A DNA stretch of 64,000 nt from Nostocales cyanobacterium LEGE 12452 (GTDB taxonomy: Bacteria; Cyanobacteriota; Cyanobacteriia; Cyanobacteriales; Nostocaceae): NCBI GenBank assembly GCA_015206945.1, contig JADEXV010000007.1:1-64000 (forward strand), in the 5' to 3' direction. Numbering within the stretch: the stretch's first letter is position 1; each line of letters begins with the position of its first letter. The notes under the pieces were generated by a model. That model saw nothing but the letters and a program-made list of their open reading frames with translations, was not told the DNA's origin and did not search any database. Positions 17,625 through 27,321 of the stretch are shown in pieces. The translations under genes were made by a program, and so were the position numbers.

Positions 17625-20600
17625 ATGGTGAAAATTTGGTCGGTTGCTGTCACAGGATGGCTGGGATGCGTAGCAGGTATTGCAGTTTCTATTAATCCTG
17701 CTTTTGCTCAGTTAACTCCCGATAACAGCCTGGGAAACGAGCGATCGCAAGTCATTCCTATTAATACAAATAATGACCGCATCGAGGGCGGTGCGACTCG
17801 TGGCACTAACCTATTCCACAGTTTTCAAGATTTTAACATCGGTGAGAGTCAAGGCGTTTCTTTCGCCAATCCACAGGGAATAACAAATATCTTTTCTCGC
17901 GTTACTGGTGGTAATTCATCGAATATTTTCGGGACATTGGGAGTATTAGGTAATGCGAATTTATTCTTGCTCAATCCCAATGGCATTTTATTTGGTAAAA
18001 ATGCCAGTTTAGATGTGCAGGGTTCGTTTGTTGGCACAACTGCGAACGGAATTCAGTTTGGAAATCAGGGAGTTTTTAGTGCGACGAATCCTGAAGCAGC
18101 AGCATTATTGACGATTAATCCTTCGGCGTTGTTGTTTAATCAAATCCAAGCGAATGCAGGAATTACCAATCAATCGCAAGGAGATGCTGGTAAAAATCTG
18201 ATTGCTGAAGATGTCACAGGTTTAAGAGTAGCAGATGGTAAAAGTTTGCTGCTTGTCGGTGGAAATATCAATATTGATGGTGGGAGTATTCGCACTTATG
18301 AAGGGAATATTGAGTTAGCAGGTTTGGCTGCACCAGGAAATGTGGGATTAAATATCGCAGGTGATAATATCAGTTTGGTAGTGCCTGATGGTGTAGAACG
18401 GGCAAATGTTTCTCTCAATAACGCCGCAGAAGTTAATGTTAGAGGTGCGAATGGCGGGAATATTAAAATTCATGCTCTTGATGTGAATTTAGCAGGAGAA
18501 AGTAAACTTAGAGCAGGTATAGAGACAGGTTTAGGAACACCAAATACTCAAGGGGGCAATGTTGAAATTAATGCCACAGGAACCATAAATATCACTGATG
18601 CCAGCTTTATTTCTAACATATTGCGAAAAGACGCTGTTGGTACATCAGGTGACATTAATATAAAGACAGGTTCCCTGAATTTAAGTAATGATTCATTTCT
18701 AGATGCCAGTACTTCTGGGCAAGGAAATTCTGGTAAAGTTTCCATCTTAGCTAAAGATAACATTGCGCTTACAGATAGTAGTGATATTTATAGTTCTGCG
18801 GAAGAAGGGAGTGTAGGTAATGGTGGTAGTATTAACATTCAAACAGGTTCTCTTTCTCTAGCGCAAGGTTCCCAACTCAACACTAAAACTTTCGGACAGG
18901 GAAATGCCGGTAGTATCAATATTAATGCGAGTAATGGCATAAGTTTAGATGGTTTTGTAAATACTACTTTAAGGGACGGTGAACCAGGTCGAATTTATAG
19001 CCGTATTACTAGTATCGTCAACTCAGAAGGTACAGGTAAAGCTGGAGATATTCAGATAAAAACAAGTTCTCTCCAATCAACTAATGGAGCATTTATTAGC
19101 AGTGGTACCCTTGGTAAAGGCGATGGGGGAAATATTACGATTGATGCTAATAATATTGCTTTGGATGGTGATAGTTTTATTGACAGCGAAGTATCGGCAG
19201 ATGGTGTAGGTAAAGGTGGAAATATCCGGGTTAATACTGGAACACTCTCATTATTGGGTGGTTCACAAATATCTACCGCCGTTTCTGGTAAAGGTGATGC
19301 AGGTAATATCTTTATTAATGCCCGCGACACAATTCAGCTAGATGGGATAGTTGGCTATTCGATTGCTGGTATTAAAAGTTATGTGATAGCTGGAGGTGTT
19401 GGTAATGGGGGAAATATAGAAATCACAGCTGGCTTGCTGTCGTTGACAAATGGTGCAAGTATTGATACAGGTACAAATGGAATAGGTAATGCAGGTAATA
19501 TCACTATTAATGCCCGTGAAGCTATTAATATAAACGGTTTTGGTAGGGTTTTTATTGAACAATTAGGAGAAAGTGAATTACCTAGCCGTATTAGTAGTGA
19601 CGTTAGTTTTGATAGTGTAGGTAAAGGTGGAGATATCCGCATCAATACCAGAGAATTATTCTTAAACAACAAAGGTCAAATAAGCGCTGATACCCTTGGG
19701 TTGGGTAATGGAGGTAATATTTTTATTCAAGCCGCAGAGAAAATTTATCTCAGTGATACTAATAATAATGGCTTCACTCAAATTAGTTCTACTGTTCTTG
19801 ATAAAGCCAGAGGTAATGCTGGCAATATCAACATTCAAACTAGAGACTTATCATTAGATAATGCTGCGATTAATAGTTATACTTCTGGACAGGGAAATGC
19901 TGGTAGAATCTCCATTCAAGTTCAAGATACTTTATCTTTAAATAATCAAGCATATTTTAGTAGTGCAACTTCCGGATTAGTAGGTAATGGTGGAGATATT
20001 GATATCCAAACAGGAAAGCTTTCTTTAGATAATGGCTCTTATTTCTTTGCTAGCACTTTTGGTAAAGGAAACGCTGGTAATATCTCAATCCAAGCAACAG
20101 ACAAAGTTTCTCTTGCCAATAACAGTAATATAAGTAACAGCATCTCTAAAACAGGTGCAGGTAATGCCGGAAATATTAATATCTTCGCCAAGTCTTTTTC
20201 TGTAAGCGGAGAATCTGCCATTTTTAACAGTAACCTTAATGGTAAAGGTAATGCTGGCGATATCTCAATCAATACAAAAGAGAATGTTTCTTTCACAGAT
20301 AGTTCTTTCCTGAATGCTAGTACATCAGGTGAAGGTAATGCCGGGAATATCAAAATTCAAGCAGGTGGTGCTGTGACATTTTCTGGACGCAGTGAAAGAC
20401 TTAGTAGCGGAATATCTAGCGGCGTGTTGGAAACCGGTGTAGGTAACAGTGGTGATATTGAGATTGTAGCCCGTAGTTTAGAGCTATTTGATGGCGCTAA
20501 TTTGCTTACATTATCTAATGGTAAAGGCAACGCGGGTAATGTCTTAATAACTACATTAGGTGACACAACAATCAAAGATAGTAATATAGCAACATTTATT

Positions 20601-21785
20601 GCCACAGATGGAAATGCTGGTAAAATTGCAATTCAAGCAGGTGGTGATGTCTCTATTTTGGGAAAAAGCACTTTGTCCTCCATTCTTTACCTAAATGCAG
20701 TAGGTAAAGGTGGAGATATTGAAATTCGGGGGCGTAATTTTTCTTTATCCGATGGTGCTGTTCTATATTCCACTACTGCTGGTCAAGGCGATGCTGGAAA
20801 TGTACTAATAAATACCACTGGTGACATCTCTTTCACAAATGGTTCTAACATCAATGCTGCAACAATTGGACAGGGAAATGCAGGTAACGTCACTGTTAAT
20901 GCTGGCGGTAAATTCTCTCTTCAGGGGACAACTCTCGATGGTTCTAACTTTGATACTGGCATATTTAGCATAGTCGCAATAGGTGCAGGATTCACGGGTA
21001 AAGGTGAAGGCGGCAATATTAACGTTACAGCCCGTGATTTATCTCTCAATGGTGCAGCTTTATCTGCTAGTAGCTTTGGAGATGGAATTGCCGGGAATAT
21101 TAACATTAATTCCGGTACTGTAAAACTAGATAATAAAGGAATTATTGCTGCTGCAACTACCTCTGGTGATGGTGGAAATATTAACTTAACTGCTACAGAT
21201 TTATTACTATTGCGTCGTAACAGCAATATCACCACAACTGCGGGGTTAGCTAAATCAGGTGGCGATGGCGGTAACATCAATATAGACTCAAAATTCATCG
21301 TCGCCAGCCCTGAAGAAAACAGCGACATCAGCGCCAACGCATACACTGGTTCCGGTGGAAGAGTCCAAATCAATTCGCAAGGTATCTTCGGTATCGAAGC
21401 GCGGACAAAACCAACCGAAAAAAGCGATATTACTGCAAGTTCTGAATTAGGTGTATCAGGTATAACAAATATTAATGCACCCGATACCAGTTACATTCAA
21501 AACAGCTTTACCGGATTATCCCCAAATGTCATCAATACTAATGCACTGATCGCTAATAGTTGCATTGTTCGCAGTTCCAAACAAGGGGGTACTTTCTTTA
21601 TCACAGGTTCTGGTGCTTTACGTAGTAGTCCAGGAGATGGATTAATTTCAATCTATTCGACTGGTGAAGTGCGTAATGTTGAACCAACATCGCAGACTTG
21701 GAAAAAAGGCGATGCAATAGTTGAACCACAAGGGCTTTATCGACTTGCTGATGGCCGCTTGGTACTCAGTCGAGAATGTCAGTAA
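17625..21785 (+). CDS. Two-partner secretion exoprotein (TpsA, filamentous haemagglutinin type), paralogue 1
   Basis: A 1386-residue secreted protein. A signal peptide (AVTGWLGCVAGIAVSINPAFAQ) is followed by the TPS domain (about residues 30-270) with NIFSRVTGGNSSNIFG and FLLNPNGILFG, the hallmark region recognised by an outer-membrane TpsB pore. The rest is a long right-handed beta-helix made of some twenty repeats of the GNAGNI-type, each followed by a beta-strand and a turn with N/D residues. The C-terminal ~150 residues (SCIVRSS, GTFFITGSG, LVLSRECQ) form a conserved cyanobacterial ending. Likely a surface adhesin or released matrix protein. No TpsB gene lies in the window. A second paralogue follows after ~180 bases. 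Confidence 0.92.
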   Translation: MVKIWSVAVTGWLGCVAGIAVSINPAFAQLTPDNSLGNERSQVIPINTNNDRIEGGATRGTNLFHSFQDFNIGESQGVSFANPQGITNIFSRVTGGNSSNIFGTLGVLGNANLFLLNPNGILFGKNASLDVQGSFVGTTANGIQFGNQGVFSATNPEAAALLTINPSALLFNQIQANAGITNQSQGDAGKNLIAEDVTGLRVADGKSLLLVGGNINIDGGSIRTYEGNIELAGLAAPGNVGLNIAGDNISLVVPDGVERANVSLNNAAEVNVRGANGGNIKIHALDVNLAGESKLRAGIETGLGTPNTQGGNVEINATGTINITDASFISNILRKDAVGTSGDINIKTGSLNLSNDSFLDASTSGQGNSGKVSILAKDNIALTDSSDIYSSAEEGSVGNGGSINIQTGSLSLAQGSQLNTKTFGQGNAGSININASNGISLDGFVNTTLRDGEPGRIYSRITSIVNSEGTGKAGDIQIKTSSLQSTNGAFISSGTLGKGDGGNITIDANNIALDGDSFIDSEVSADGVGKGGNIRVNTGTLSLLGGSQISTAVSGKGDAGNIFINARDTIQLDGIVGYSIAGIKSYVIAGGVGNGGNIEITAGLLSLTNGASIDTGTNGIGNAGNITINAREAININGFGRVFIEQLGESELPSRISSDVSFDSVGKGGDIRINTRELFLNNKGQISADTLGLGNGGNIFIQAAEKIYLSDTNNNGFTQISSTVLDKARGNAGNINIQTRDLSLDNAAINSYTSGQGNAGRISIQVQDTLSLNNQAYFSSATSGLVGNGGDIDIQTGKLSLDNGSYFFASTFGKGNAGNISIQATDKVSLANNSNISNSISKTGAGNAGNINIFAKSFSVSGESAIFNSNLNGKGNAGDISINTKENVSFTDSSFLNASTSGEGNAGNIKIQAGGAVTFSGRSERLSSGISSGVLETGVGNSGDIEIVARSLELFDGANLLTLSNGKGNAGNVLITTLGDTTIKDSNIATFIATDGNAGKIAIQAGGDVSILGKSTLSSILYLNAVGKGGDIEIRGRNFSLSDGAVLYSTTAGQGDAGNVLINTTGDISFTNGSNINAATIGQGNAGNVTVNAGGKFSLQGTTLDGSNFDTGIFSIVAIGAGFTGKGEGGNINVTARDLSLNGAALSASSFGDGIAGNININSGTVKLDNKGIIAAATTSGDGGNINLTATDLLLLRRNSNITTTAGLAKSGGDGGNINIDSKFIVASPEENSDISANAYTGSGGRVQINSQGIFGIEARTKPTEKSDITASSELGVSGITNINAPDTSYIQNSFTGLSPNVINTNALIANSCIVRSSKQGGTFFITGSGALRSSPGDGLISIYSTGEVRNVEPTSQTWKKGDAIVEPQGLYRLADGRLVLSRECQ

Positions 21786-21964
21786 AAGGGAACTCTTAAT
21801 AAGAAGCTTAAAGGCCTTCTAGGAACGGCACAAGTGTCGTGTCAGCTAACGTTACCTCAAAGAGAGACAATTGTCTAAAGTTTTTTTAACTGATATCGAA
21901 AATGACCTTTAAAATCCATCCAGCACAAGATAGGCAATTTTTACCAAACAAAGGCGCAGAAGTT

Positions 21965-24900
21965 ATGGTGAAAATTTTGCAATTTGCTCTCACAAAATGG
22001 CTGGGATGCGTGGGAGTAATTGCAGTTTCTATTCATCCTGCTTTTGCTCAGTTAACTCCCGATAACAGCTTGGGAAAAGAGCGATCGCAAGTCATTCCTC
22101 TTAATCAAAATAATGACGGTATAGTGGGCGGTGCAGCTCGTGGCACTAACCTATTTCACAGTTTTCAAGATTTTAACGTCGGTGTTGGTCGAGGTGTTTA
22201 CTTCGCCAATCCCGAAGGGATAACCAATATCTTTTCTCGCGTTACTGGCGGGAACTCATCAAATATTTTTGGGAATTTGGGAGTATTGGGTAATGCAAAT
22301 TTGTTTTTGCTAAATCCCAATGGCATTGTGTTTGGTAAAAATGCCCAGTTAGATATACAGGGATCATTTCTGGGGACAACAGCAAATAGTTTAGTCTTTT
22401 CCAATGGCGTAGAGTTTAGCGCTACAAATCCGCAAGCACCGCCGTTGTTGGCTATCAATGTACCAATTGGCTTGCAGTTTGGTTCTCAACCCGGAAGTAT
22501 TACTAACCAAGCAGTTAATGCCTTTTATGTTGGCACTGGTAGCACCTTAGCGCTTATGGGTGGTGAAATCGCCTTGGATGGTAGTTATTTGTTTACTCAA
22601 AATGGACAACTGAAATTGGGAGCAGTCAGTGGAGATACAACCGTTGCGCTGAATGTCAATGGCTCATCGTTGGCTTTTAATTTTCCAGAAAATGTCAGAC
22701 ACGCACCCATTAACTTAACGAATGGAAGCTTTGCCGTTGCTAGAGGTAGAAATAGTGCAATTGAGCTATTTGGCGGAAAAATTGGGCTAAATGGTTCTAT
22801 TCTTTTTGGTAACAATGGTGGCTCAGTTGTTGTTGATGCAAATCAACTTAGTTTGGATAACAACTCTTCAATTCAGAGCGGTACTTCTGGTGCAGCGAAG
22901 GGTGGTGATATTCAAATTCAAGCCAGCGATGCAGTAAATCTCGCTAACAGCAGTTTGATTATTTCCAACAGCAATGCCTCTGCTACGGGTGCGGGTGGTG
23001 ATGTTAGCATCAATGCCGGAAAAATTATAATTACTGGAGATAGAAATGCCCAAAATAGTAGTGGGATCTCGGTAATTACCATTGGTGAAGGTAATGGGGG
23101 AAATCTCACCTTGAATGCAACAGAGTCTGTCAACGTCAATGGTGGCTATATCTATGTTGCATCTAGAGGTGCAGGTAATGCAGGAAACTTGACTGTGCGA
23201 TCGACAGATGCTGTCAATATCACTGATAAAGGCTCTTTAGGACTCGGAAGCTTAAGTTCGGGTTCAACAGGGAACCTACGGATTGAAACAGGGACTTTGC
23301 GACTTCAAAACAATTTACTAGGGGAGGGAGTGACAGCAATTGCATTTGGTGATGGAAGTGTCGGTTCTATTTCTATTCAGGCTCGAAATGCGGTTGAAGT
23401 GACTCAAAGTAATATAGCTACAGGTATTTTTGTTACACGATTGGGAAATACAACTCAAGGAACAGCAGGGGATATCACCATTGAAACCCAGCGACTCAAT
23501 CTCAAAGATGCGGGTTATATCAGTACAGATACTTCTAGCAGTGCAAATGCAGCTAACATTTTTATTAAAGCTAATGAACACGTAGAGATTAGCGGTTACT
23601 CTAGCTATGTATCAAGCAGTACATATTCTGGCTCAGGAAATGCAGGTAATGTAGCGATTGAAACGCCGCGAATCACTGTCAGTCAAGGAGGAAATATAAG
23701 CACCACATCCCTTGAAAGCAGTGGCAATGCCGGAAATATTACCATCAGCGCCAAAGATGTAGAATTGGACGGGTTTATTTTCGTACCTAAAGAACAGTTA
23801 TTGGCTCCATTAAATCAAGCTGGTGCAGAAGAAATGTTGTCTGATCCTCTAAGACAAGAAATTCTGTCTCGGTTGGGGGGTATTTCTAAGATGAGTAACT
23901 TATCCTCGAATGTTCAAGGAAGTAATGCAGATGTACGGGGCGGCACAATAACTATTGACACAGAACGCTTGCGGTTGAGTAACGGTGGAAACATCTCAAC
24001 CTCAGTGTTATTGGGACAGGGACAAGGGGGTAATTTGGTGGTTCGTGCCACTGATTCTATTGATATTACTGGGGTTGGTGCAGAACGATTAGATGGTTCA
24101 TTTGCACCATCAGGTTTATTTGCAGAATTGCAAACTGGGGGAATTGGTTTGGGAGGCAGCATTGATGTTACAACAGGACGCTTAAACCTCAGCAATGATG
24201 GACAAATTTCTGCCTCTACATTCGCTCAAGGTAATGCGGGAAATATTGGGATTAATGCCAGTCAAATAAATTTACGTGGAAGTAGTAGTATTATCACTCA
24301 GGTTGACGATGAAGCTAAGGGGAACGCAGGCAATATCAGCATCAAAACTCAACTATTAAATGTACAAGAAGAATCGCAAATATCATCAGCAACTTTCGGA
24401 AATGGAAACGCGGGTAATTTAACAGTACAAGCTGATAACATTATCCTGACTGGTTCAGACAGTGAGTTTACAACTGGCTTACTATCATCAGTTGGGGAAG
24501 GGGGTAATGGTAAAGGTAGTGATATAGATATCACTACTAATCGCCTTAGCTTACGTGATAATGCTGAAATTCTCTCCGGCAGCATCGGTACGGGTGACGC
24601 TGGAAATATTAGAATTAAGGCTAATTTTCTGGAAATTATTGGTAAAGGTAGCGGTATTGCTTCTTTCACAAATGCAGGTAATGGTGGTGACATCAACCTC
24701 GATATCGCTGATTTATTATTTTTGCGCGATCGCGGTTTAATTTCAACCACCGCAGGTAGAAGCCAAGCTGGTGGCAATGGCGGTAATATCAATATCAACT
24801 CTAAATTTATCGTCGCCATCCCCAAAGAAAATTCCGACATTAGCGCCAATGCATATACTGGTTCCGGTGGAAGAGTCCAGATTAACTCGCAAGGGATCTT

Positions 24901-25297
24901 CGGTATTGAGTCGCGGACAAAACTAACCGAAAAAAGCGATATTACTGCAAGTTCGGAATTAGGCGTTTCAGGTATAACAAATATTAACGCACCCGATACC
25001 AGTTCCATTCAAAACAGCTTCAGTGGAGCATTTCCAAATGTCATCGACACTAATGCACTGATTGCTAATAGTTGCGTTTCGCGCAGTTCCAAGCAAGAGG
25101 GTACTTTCTTCATTACTGGTTCTGGTGCTTTACGTAATAGTCCGGGGAATGGATTAATTTCAATCTATTCGACTGGTGAGGTGCGTAATGTTGAACCAAC
25201 ATCGCAGACTTGGAAAAAAGGCGATGCGATAGTTGAACCACAAGGGCTTTATCGACTTGCTGATGGCCGCTTGGTACTCAGTCGAGAATGTCAGTGA
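21965..25297 (+). CDS. Two-partner secretion exoprotein (TpsA, filamentous haemagglutinin type), paralogue 2
   Basis: About 1110 residues from the ATG chosen here because MVKILQF aligns with the start of paralogue 1 and leads straight into a signal peptide (LGCVGVIAVSIHPAFAQ); an in-frame ATG at 21902 would add 21 residues ahead of it. The TPS domain again shows VTGGNSSNIFG and FLLNPNGIVFG. The middle repeats differ from paralogue 1, but the last ~500 bases are almost identical at DNA level (one difference in the final ~105 bases), pointing to a recent duplication or gene conversion. Expected to be exported by a TpsB pore encoded elsewhere and to act at the cell surface. Confidence 0.92.
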   Translation: MVKILQFALTKWLGCVGVIAVSIHPAFAQLTPDNSLGKERSQVIPLNQNNDGIVGGAARGTNLFHSFQDFNVGVGRGVYFANPEGITNIFSRVTGGNSSNIFGNLGVLGNANLFLLNPNGIVFGKNAQLDIQGSFLGTTANSLVFSNGVEFSATNPQAPPLLAINVPIGLQFGSQPGSITNQAVNAFYVGTGSTLALMGGEIALDGSYLFTQNGQLKLGAVSGDTTVALNVNGSSLAFNFPENVRHAPINLTNGSFAVARGRNSAIELFGGKIGLNGSILFGNNGGSVVVDANQLSLDNNSSIQSGTSGAAKGGDIQIQASDAVNLANSSLIISNSNASATGAGGDVSINAGKIIITGDRNAQNSSGISVITIGEGNGGNLTLNATESVNVNGGYIYVASRGAGNAGNLTVRSTDAVNITDKGSLGLGSLSSGSTGNLRIETGTLRLQNNLLGEGVTAIAFGDGSVGSISIQARNAVEVTQSNIATGIFVTRLGNTTQGTAGDITIETQRLNLKDAGYISTDTSSSANAANIFIKANEHVEISGYSSYVSSSTYSGSGNAGNVAIETPRITVSQGGNISTTSLESSGNAGNITISAKDVELDGFIFVPKEQLLAPLNQAGAEEMLSDPLRQEILSRLGGISKMSNLSSNVQGSNADVRGGTITIDTERLRLSNGGNISTSVLLGQGQGGNLVVRATDSIDITGVGAERLDGSFAPSGLFAELQTGGIGLGGSIDVTTGRLNLSNDGQISASTFAQGNAGNIGINASQINLRGSSSIITQVDDEAKGNAGNISIKTQLLNVQEESQISSATFGNGNAGNLTVQADNIILTGSDSEFTTGLLSSVGEGGNGKGSDIDITTNRLSLRDNAEILSGSIGTGDAGNIRIKANFLEIIGKGSGIASFTNAGNGGDINLDIADLLFLRDRGLISTTAGRSQAGGNGGNININSKFIVAIPKENSDISANAYTGSGGRVQINSQGIFGIESRTKLTEKSDITASSELGVSGITNINAPDTSSIQNSFSGAFPNVIDTNALIANSCVSRSSKQEGTFFITGSGALRNSPGNGLISIYSTGEVRNVEPTSQTWKKGDAIVEPQGLYRLADGRLVLSRECQ

Positions 25298-25404
25298 AGC
25301 AATGTTTAGATGGGAGGGCAGTTAAAAGCCATACTTTACAGAAGTGAAGTTGTTTCAAAAAGAGAAGCGATCGCCATGACAACATTACTGATAAAATATG
25401 CAAA

Positions 25405-26343
25405 ATGCGAGAACTTTACCCAGCGATCGAGCCTTACTTAGAAGGTAGTTTACAAGTTTCCGACCTTCATACTATCCATTTTGAAGAGTCAGGAAACCCC
25501 CAAGGTCAACCCATCGTTTTGCTGCATGGGGGCCCTGGCGGTGGATGTCCAGCTTTTTATCGGCAATATTTCCACCCAGAAAAATGGCGATTAGTCATGT
25601 TTGACCAGCGCGGTTGTGGTCGAAGTACACCCCATGCAGAATTACGAGAAAACACCACTTGGGATTTAGTCAGTGATATCGAAAAACTGCGCCAACATTT
25701 AGGTATAGAAAAGTGGGCGGTCTTCGGTGGTAGTTGGGGTAGCACTTTATCATTAGCCTACAGTCAAACCCATCCCTCTCGATGCACAGGATTAATTCTG
25801 CGTGGGATCTTCATGCTGAGACAAAAAGAGTTGCGCTGGTTCTACCAACAAGGTGCTAGCTATATTTTTCCTGATGCTTGGGAAGAATATCTCAAACCAA
25901 TTCCTGTAGATGAACGTGATGATTTAATCGCAGCATATTACAAACGCTTGACCAATCCAGATTTAGAAATTCAATTAACAGCAGCACGTGCTTGGTCAAT
26001 TTGGGAAGGTAGTACCAGTAGACTGTTCTTAGACCCAGAACTTATGCAAAAGTTTGGCGAGAGTGAATTTGCTTCAGCTTTTGCTCGGATTGAATGCCAT
26101 TACTTTATGAATAAAGGATTTTTGGAAACAGAAGATCAATTACTCTTAAATATAGATCGCATTCGCCATATTCCGGCTGTAATTGTTCAGGGGCGCTATG
26201 ATGTAGTCTGCCCAATGATATCAGCTTGGGAATTACATCGCGCTTGGCCAGAAGCCGAGTTTATAGTGGTTCCTGATGCAGGGCATTCGATGAGCGAACC
26301 AGGAATTCGTAGTGCTTTGATTGAAGCAACAGATAATATTTAA
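25405..26343 (+). CDS. pip: Prolyl aminopeptidase (peptidase family S33)
   Basis: A 312-residue alpha/beta-hydrolase that would release N-terminal proline from peptides in the cytoplasm. The oxyanion-hole motif HGGPGGG is at residues ~41-47, the DQRGCGRS segment at ~67-74, the nucleophile serine lies in GGSWGS (~108-113), and the catalytic histidine in PDAGHSMSEPG near the end; an aspartate in GRYDVVCP completes the triad. Length and motifs are standard for the family. It stands alone, following the TpsA genes by about 100 bases, with no evidence of co-regulation. Confidence 0.95.
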   Translation: MRELYPAIEPYLEGSLQVSDLHTIHFEESGNPQGQPIVLLHGGPGGGCPAFYRQYFHPEKWRLVMFDQRGCGRSTPHAELRENTTWDLVSDIEKLRQHLGIEKWAVFGGSWGSTLSLAYSQTHPSRCTGLILRGIFMLRQKELRWFYQQGASYIFPDAWEEYLKPIPVDERDDLIAAYYKRLTNPDLEIQLTAARAWSIWEGSTSRLFLDPELMQKFGESEFASAFARIECHYFMNKGFLETEDQLLLNIDRIRHIPAVIVQGRYDVVCPMISAWELHRAWPEAEFIVVPDAGHSMSEPGIRSALIEATDNI

Positions 26344-26360
26344 TTCTGTTGAATATTTAA

Positions 26361-26471
26361 TTTAGATGTTTGTCTGAGTCAGTTAAAGATGCAATTGTTA
26401 GTTTCCAAACATCTAAGAAATTGCAGGCTGATGGAATTGTCGGTATAAAAACTTTGATAGCTTTACTCTAG
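26361..26471 (+). pseudogene. Relic of a peptidoglycan-binding domain
   Basis: Between stops, one frame reads SESVKDAIVSFQTSKKLQ then ADGIVGIKTLIALL and a TAG. This matches the C-terminal half of a PG_binding_1 module, where the pattern AVKxFQ...LxADGIVGxxTLxAL is usual. There is no start codon and no N-terminal part, so it is a gene remnant. An inverted repeat TTAGATGTTTG / CAAACATCTAA (26362-26372, 26406-26416) overlaps it. Confidence 0.6.
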
Positions 26472-26588
26472 ATTTAAGTAAGTGGGCGTGAATAAACAAA
26501 GTTTTGTAGTAAGGCTTGGAGTGGTTGACTGCAAAGCTTTAATTGATTTTATATTGCATAATATAGTTTGATTTATTCTGTCCACTAA

Positions 26589-27026
26589 TTAACACCGTAA
26601 TGAACAAAATTGGGATTTTACCTGGAAAAAACCTTTAAGGATTCGTTTGAGTGAATTAAACTTAACCCGCCTGATAGCTTTATTCACTTCTACCCACTGC
26701 CGTTTTCTTTTACTTGCTTCTGGATAATCTTCACTCAGCATCTCAACTGATTGTAAATACATCTTGACGCAGTAAATTTTGCCTTGTTTGCGGTACTTGT
26801 AAGTTCCTACTTCATTTGCATCTACTTGCCCAATTATCCCTGCTTCTTCCCACGCCTCTTTGGCTGCTGAAGCAGGCGGACTCATGCCATTAGGAATATC
26901 TCCTTTCGGAATCACCCAATGTTGAAAGTCACGGGTTGTAATGAGCAAGATTTCAACTTTACCATTGTTGACTCTGTAAGGAATCACCCCAGACTGTTTA
27001 AACACTTTACTGGCTTTTCGACTCAT
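26589..27026 (-). CDS. Nudix hydrolase
   Basis: A 145-residue hydrolase of nucleoside-diphosphate-linked compounds. The Nudix box is present as GDIPNGMSPPASAAKEAWEE then AGI at about residues 42-64; compared with the consensus the first glutamate is methionine and the arginine is lysine, while the catalytic EE pair is intact. The preceding WVIPKG is typical of DIPP/MutT-like members acting on diphosphoinositol polyphosphates or Ap4A, but the substrate is open. The C-terminus is basic (KRKRQW, RRVKFNSLKR). Single gene, convergent with the relic downstream. Confidence 0.88.
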   Translation of the reverse strand: MSRKASKVFKQSGVIPYRVNNGKVEILLITTRDFQHWVIPKGDIPNGMSPPASAAKEAWEEAGIIGQVDANEVGTYKYRKQGKIYCVKMYLQSVEMLSEDYPEASKRKRQWVEVNKAIRRVKFNSLKRILKGFFQVKSQFCSLRC

Positions 27027-27321
27027 GTAATTTACATCCTGTACGTCCTAGCTTTTTTGTACAATGTTTACTTCAGAAATTCTAGAGCTGATACCGGATA
27101 AATTTGGGTTAATCTTAAGTTATGAAAAGGTTAAAAACAGATTTTTACTTATAAGAGTTAATTATTCAAAAAATTTCCAGCATCAATGTTGGCGCGGGTG
27201 ATGATGGTTTTAATGCCGCAGTTACACTATTATTATCAGACTGGTTTTATCTTGAAGAGTCAGACTCCTATTCGTCAGTTGTATCCATAAAAGTTGTGGG
27301 TAATCTGGGCAGCACTGTTGT
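27027..27321. other. Intergenic region, nothing recognised
   Basis: AT-rich sequence between the Nudix gene start and the end of the SLH/glycosyl hydrolase gene, both on the minus strand. A 79-codon frame overlapping the end of the latter was judged to be chance. Confidence 0.3.
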
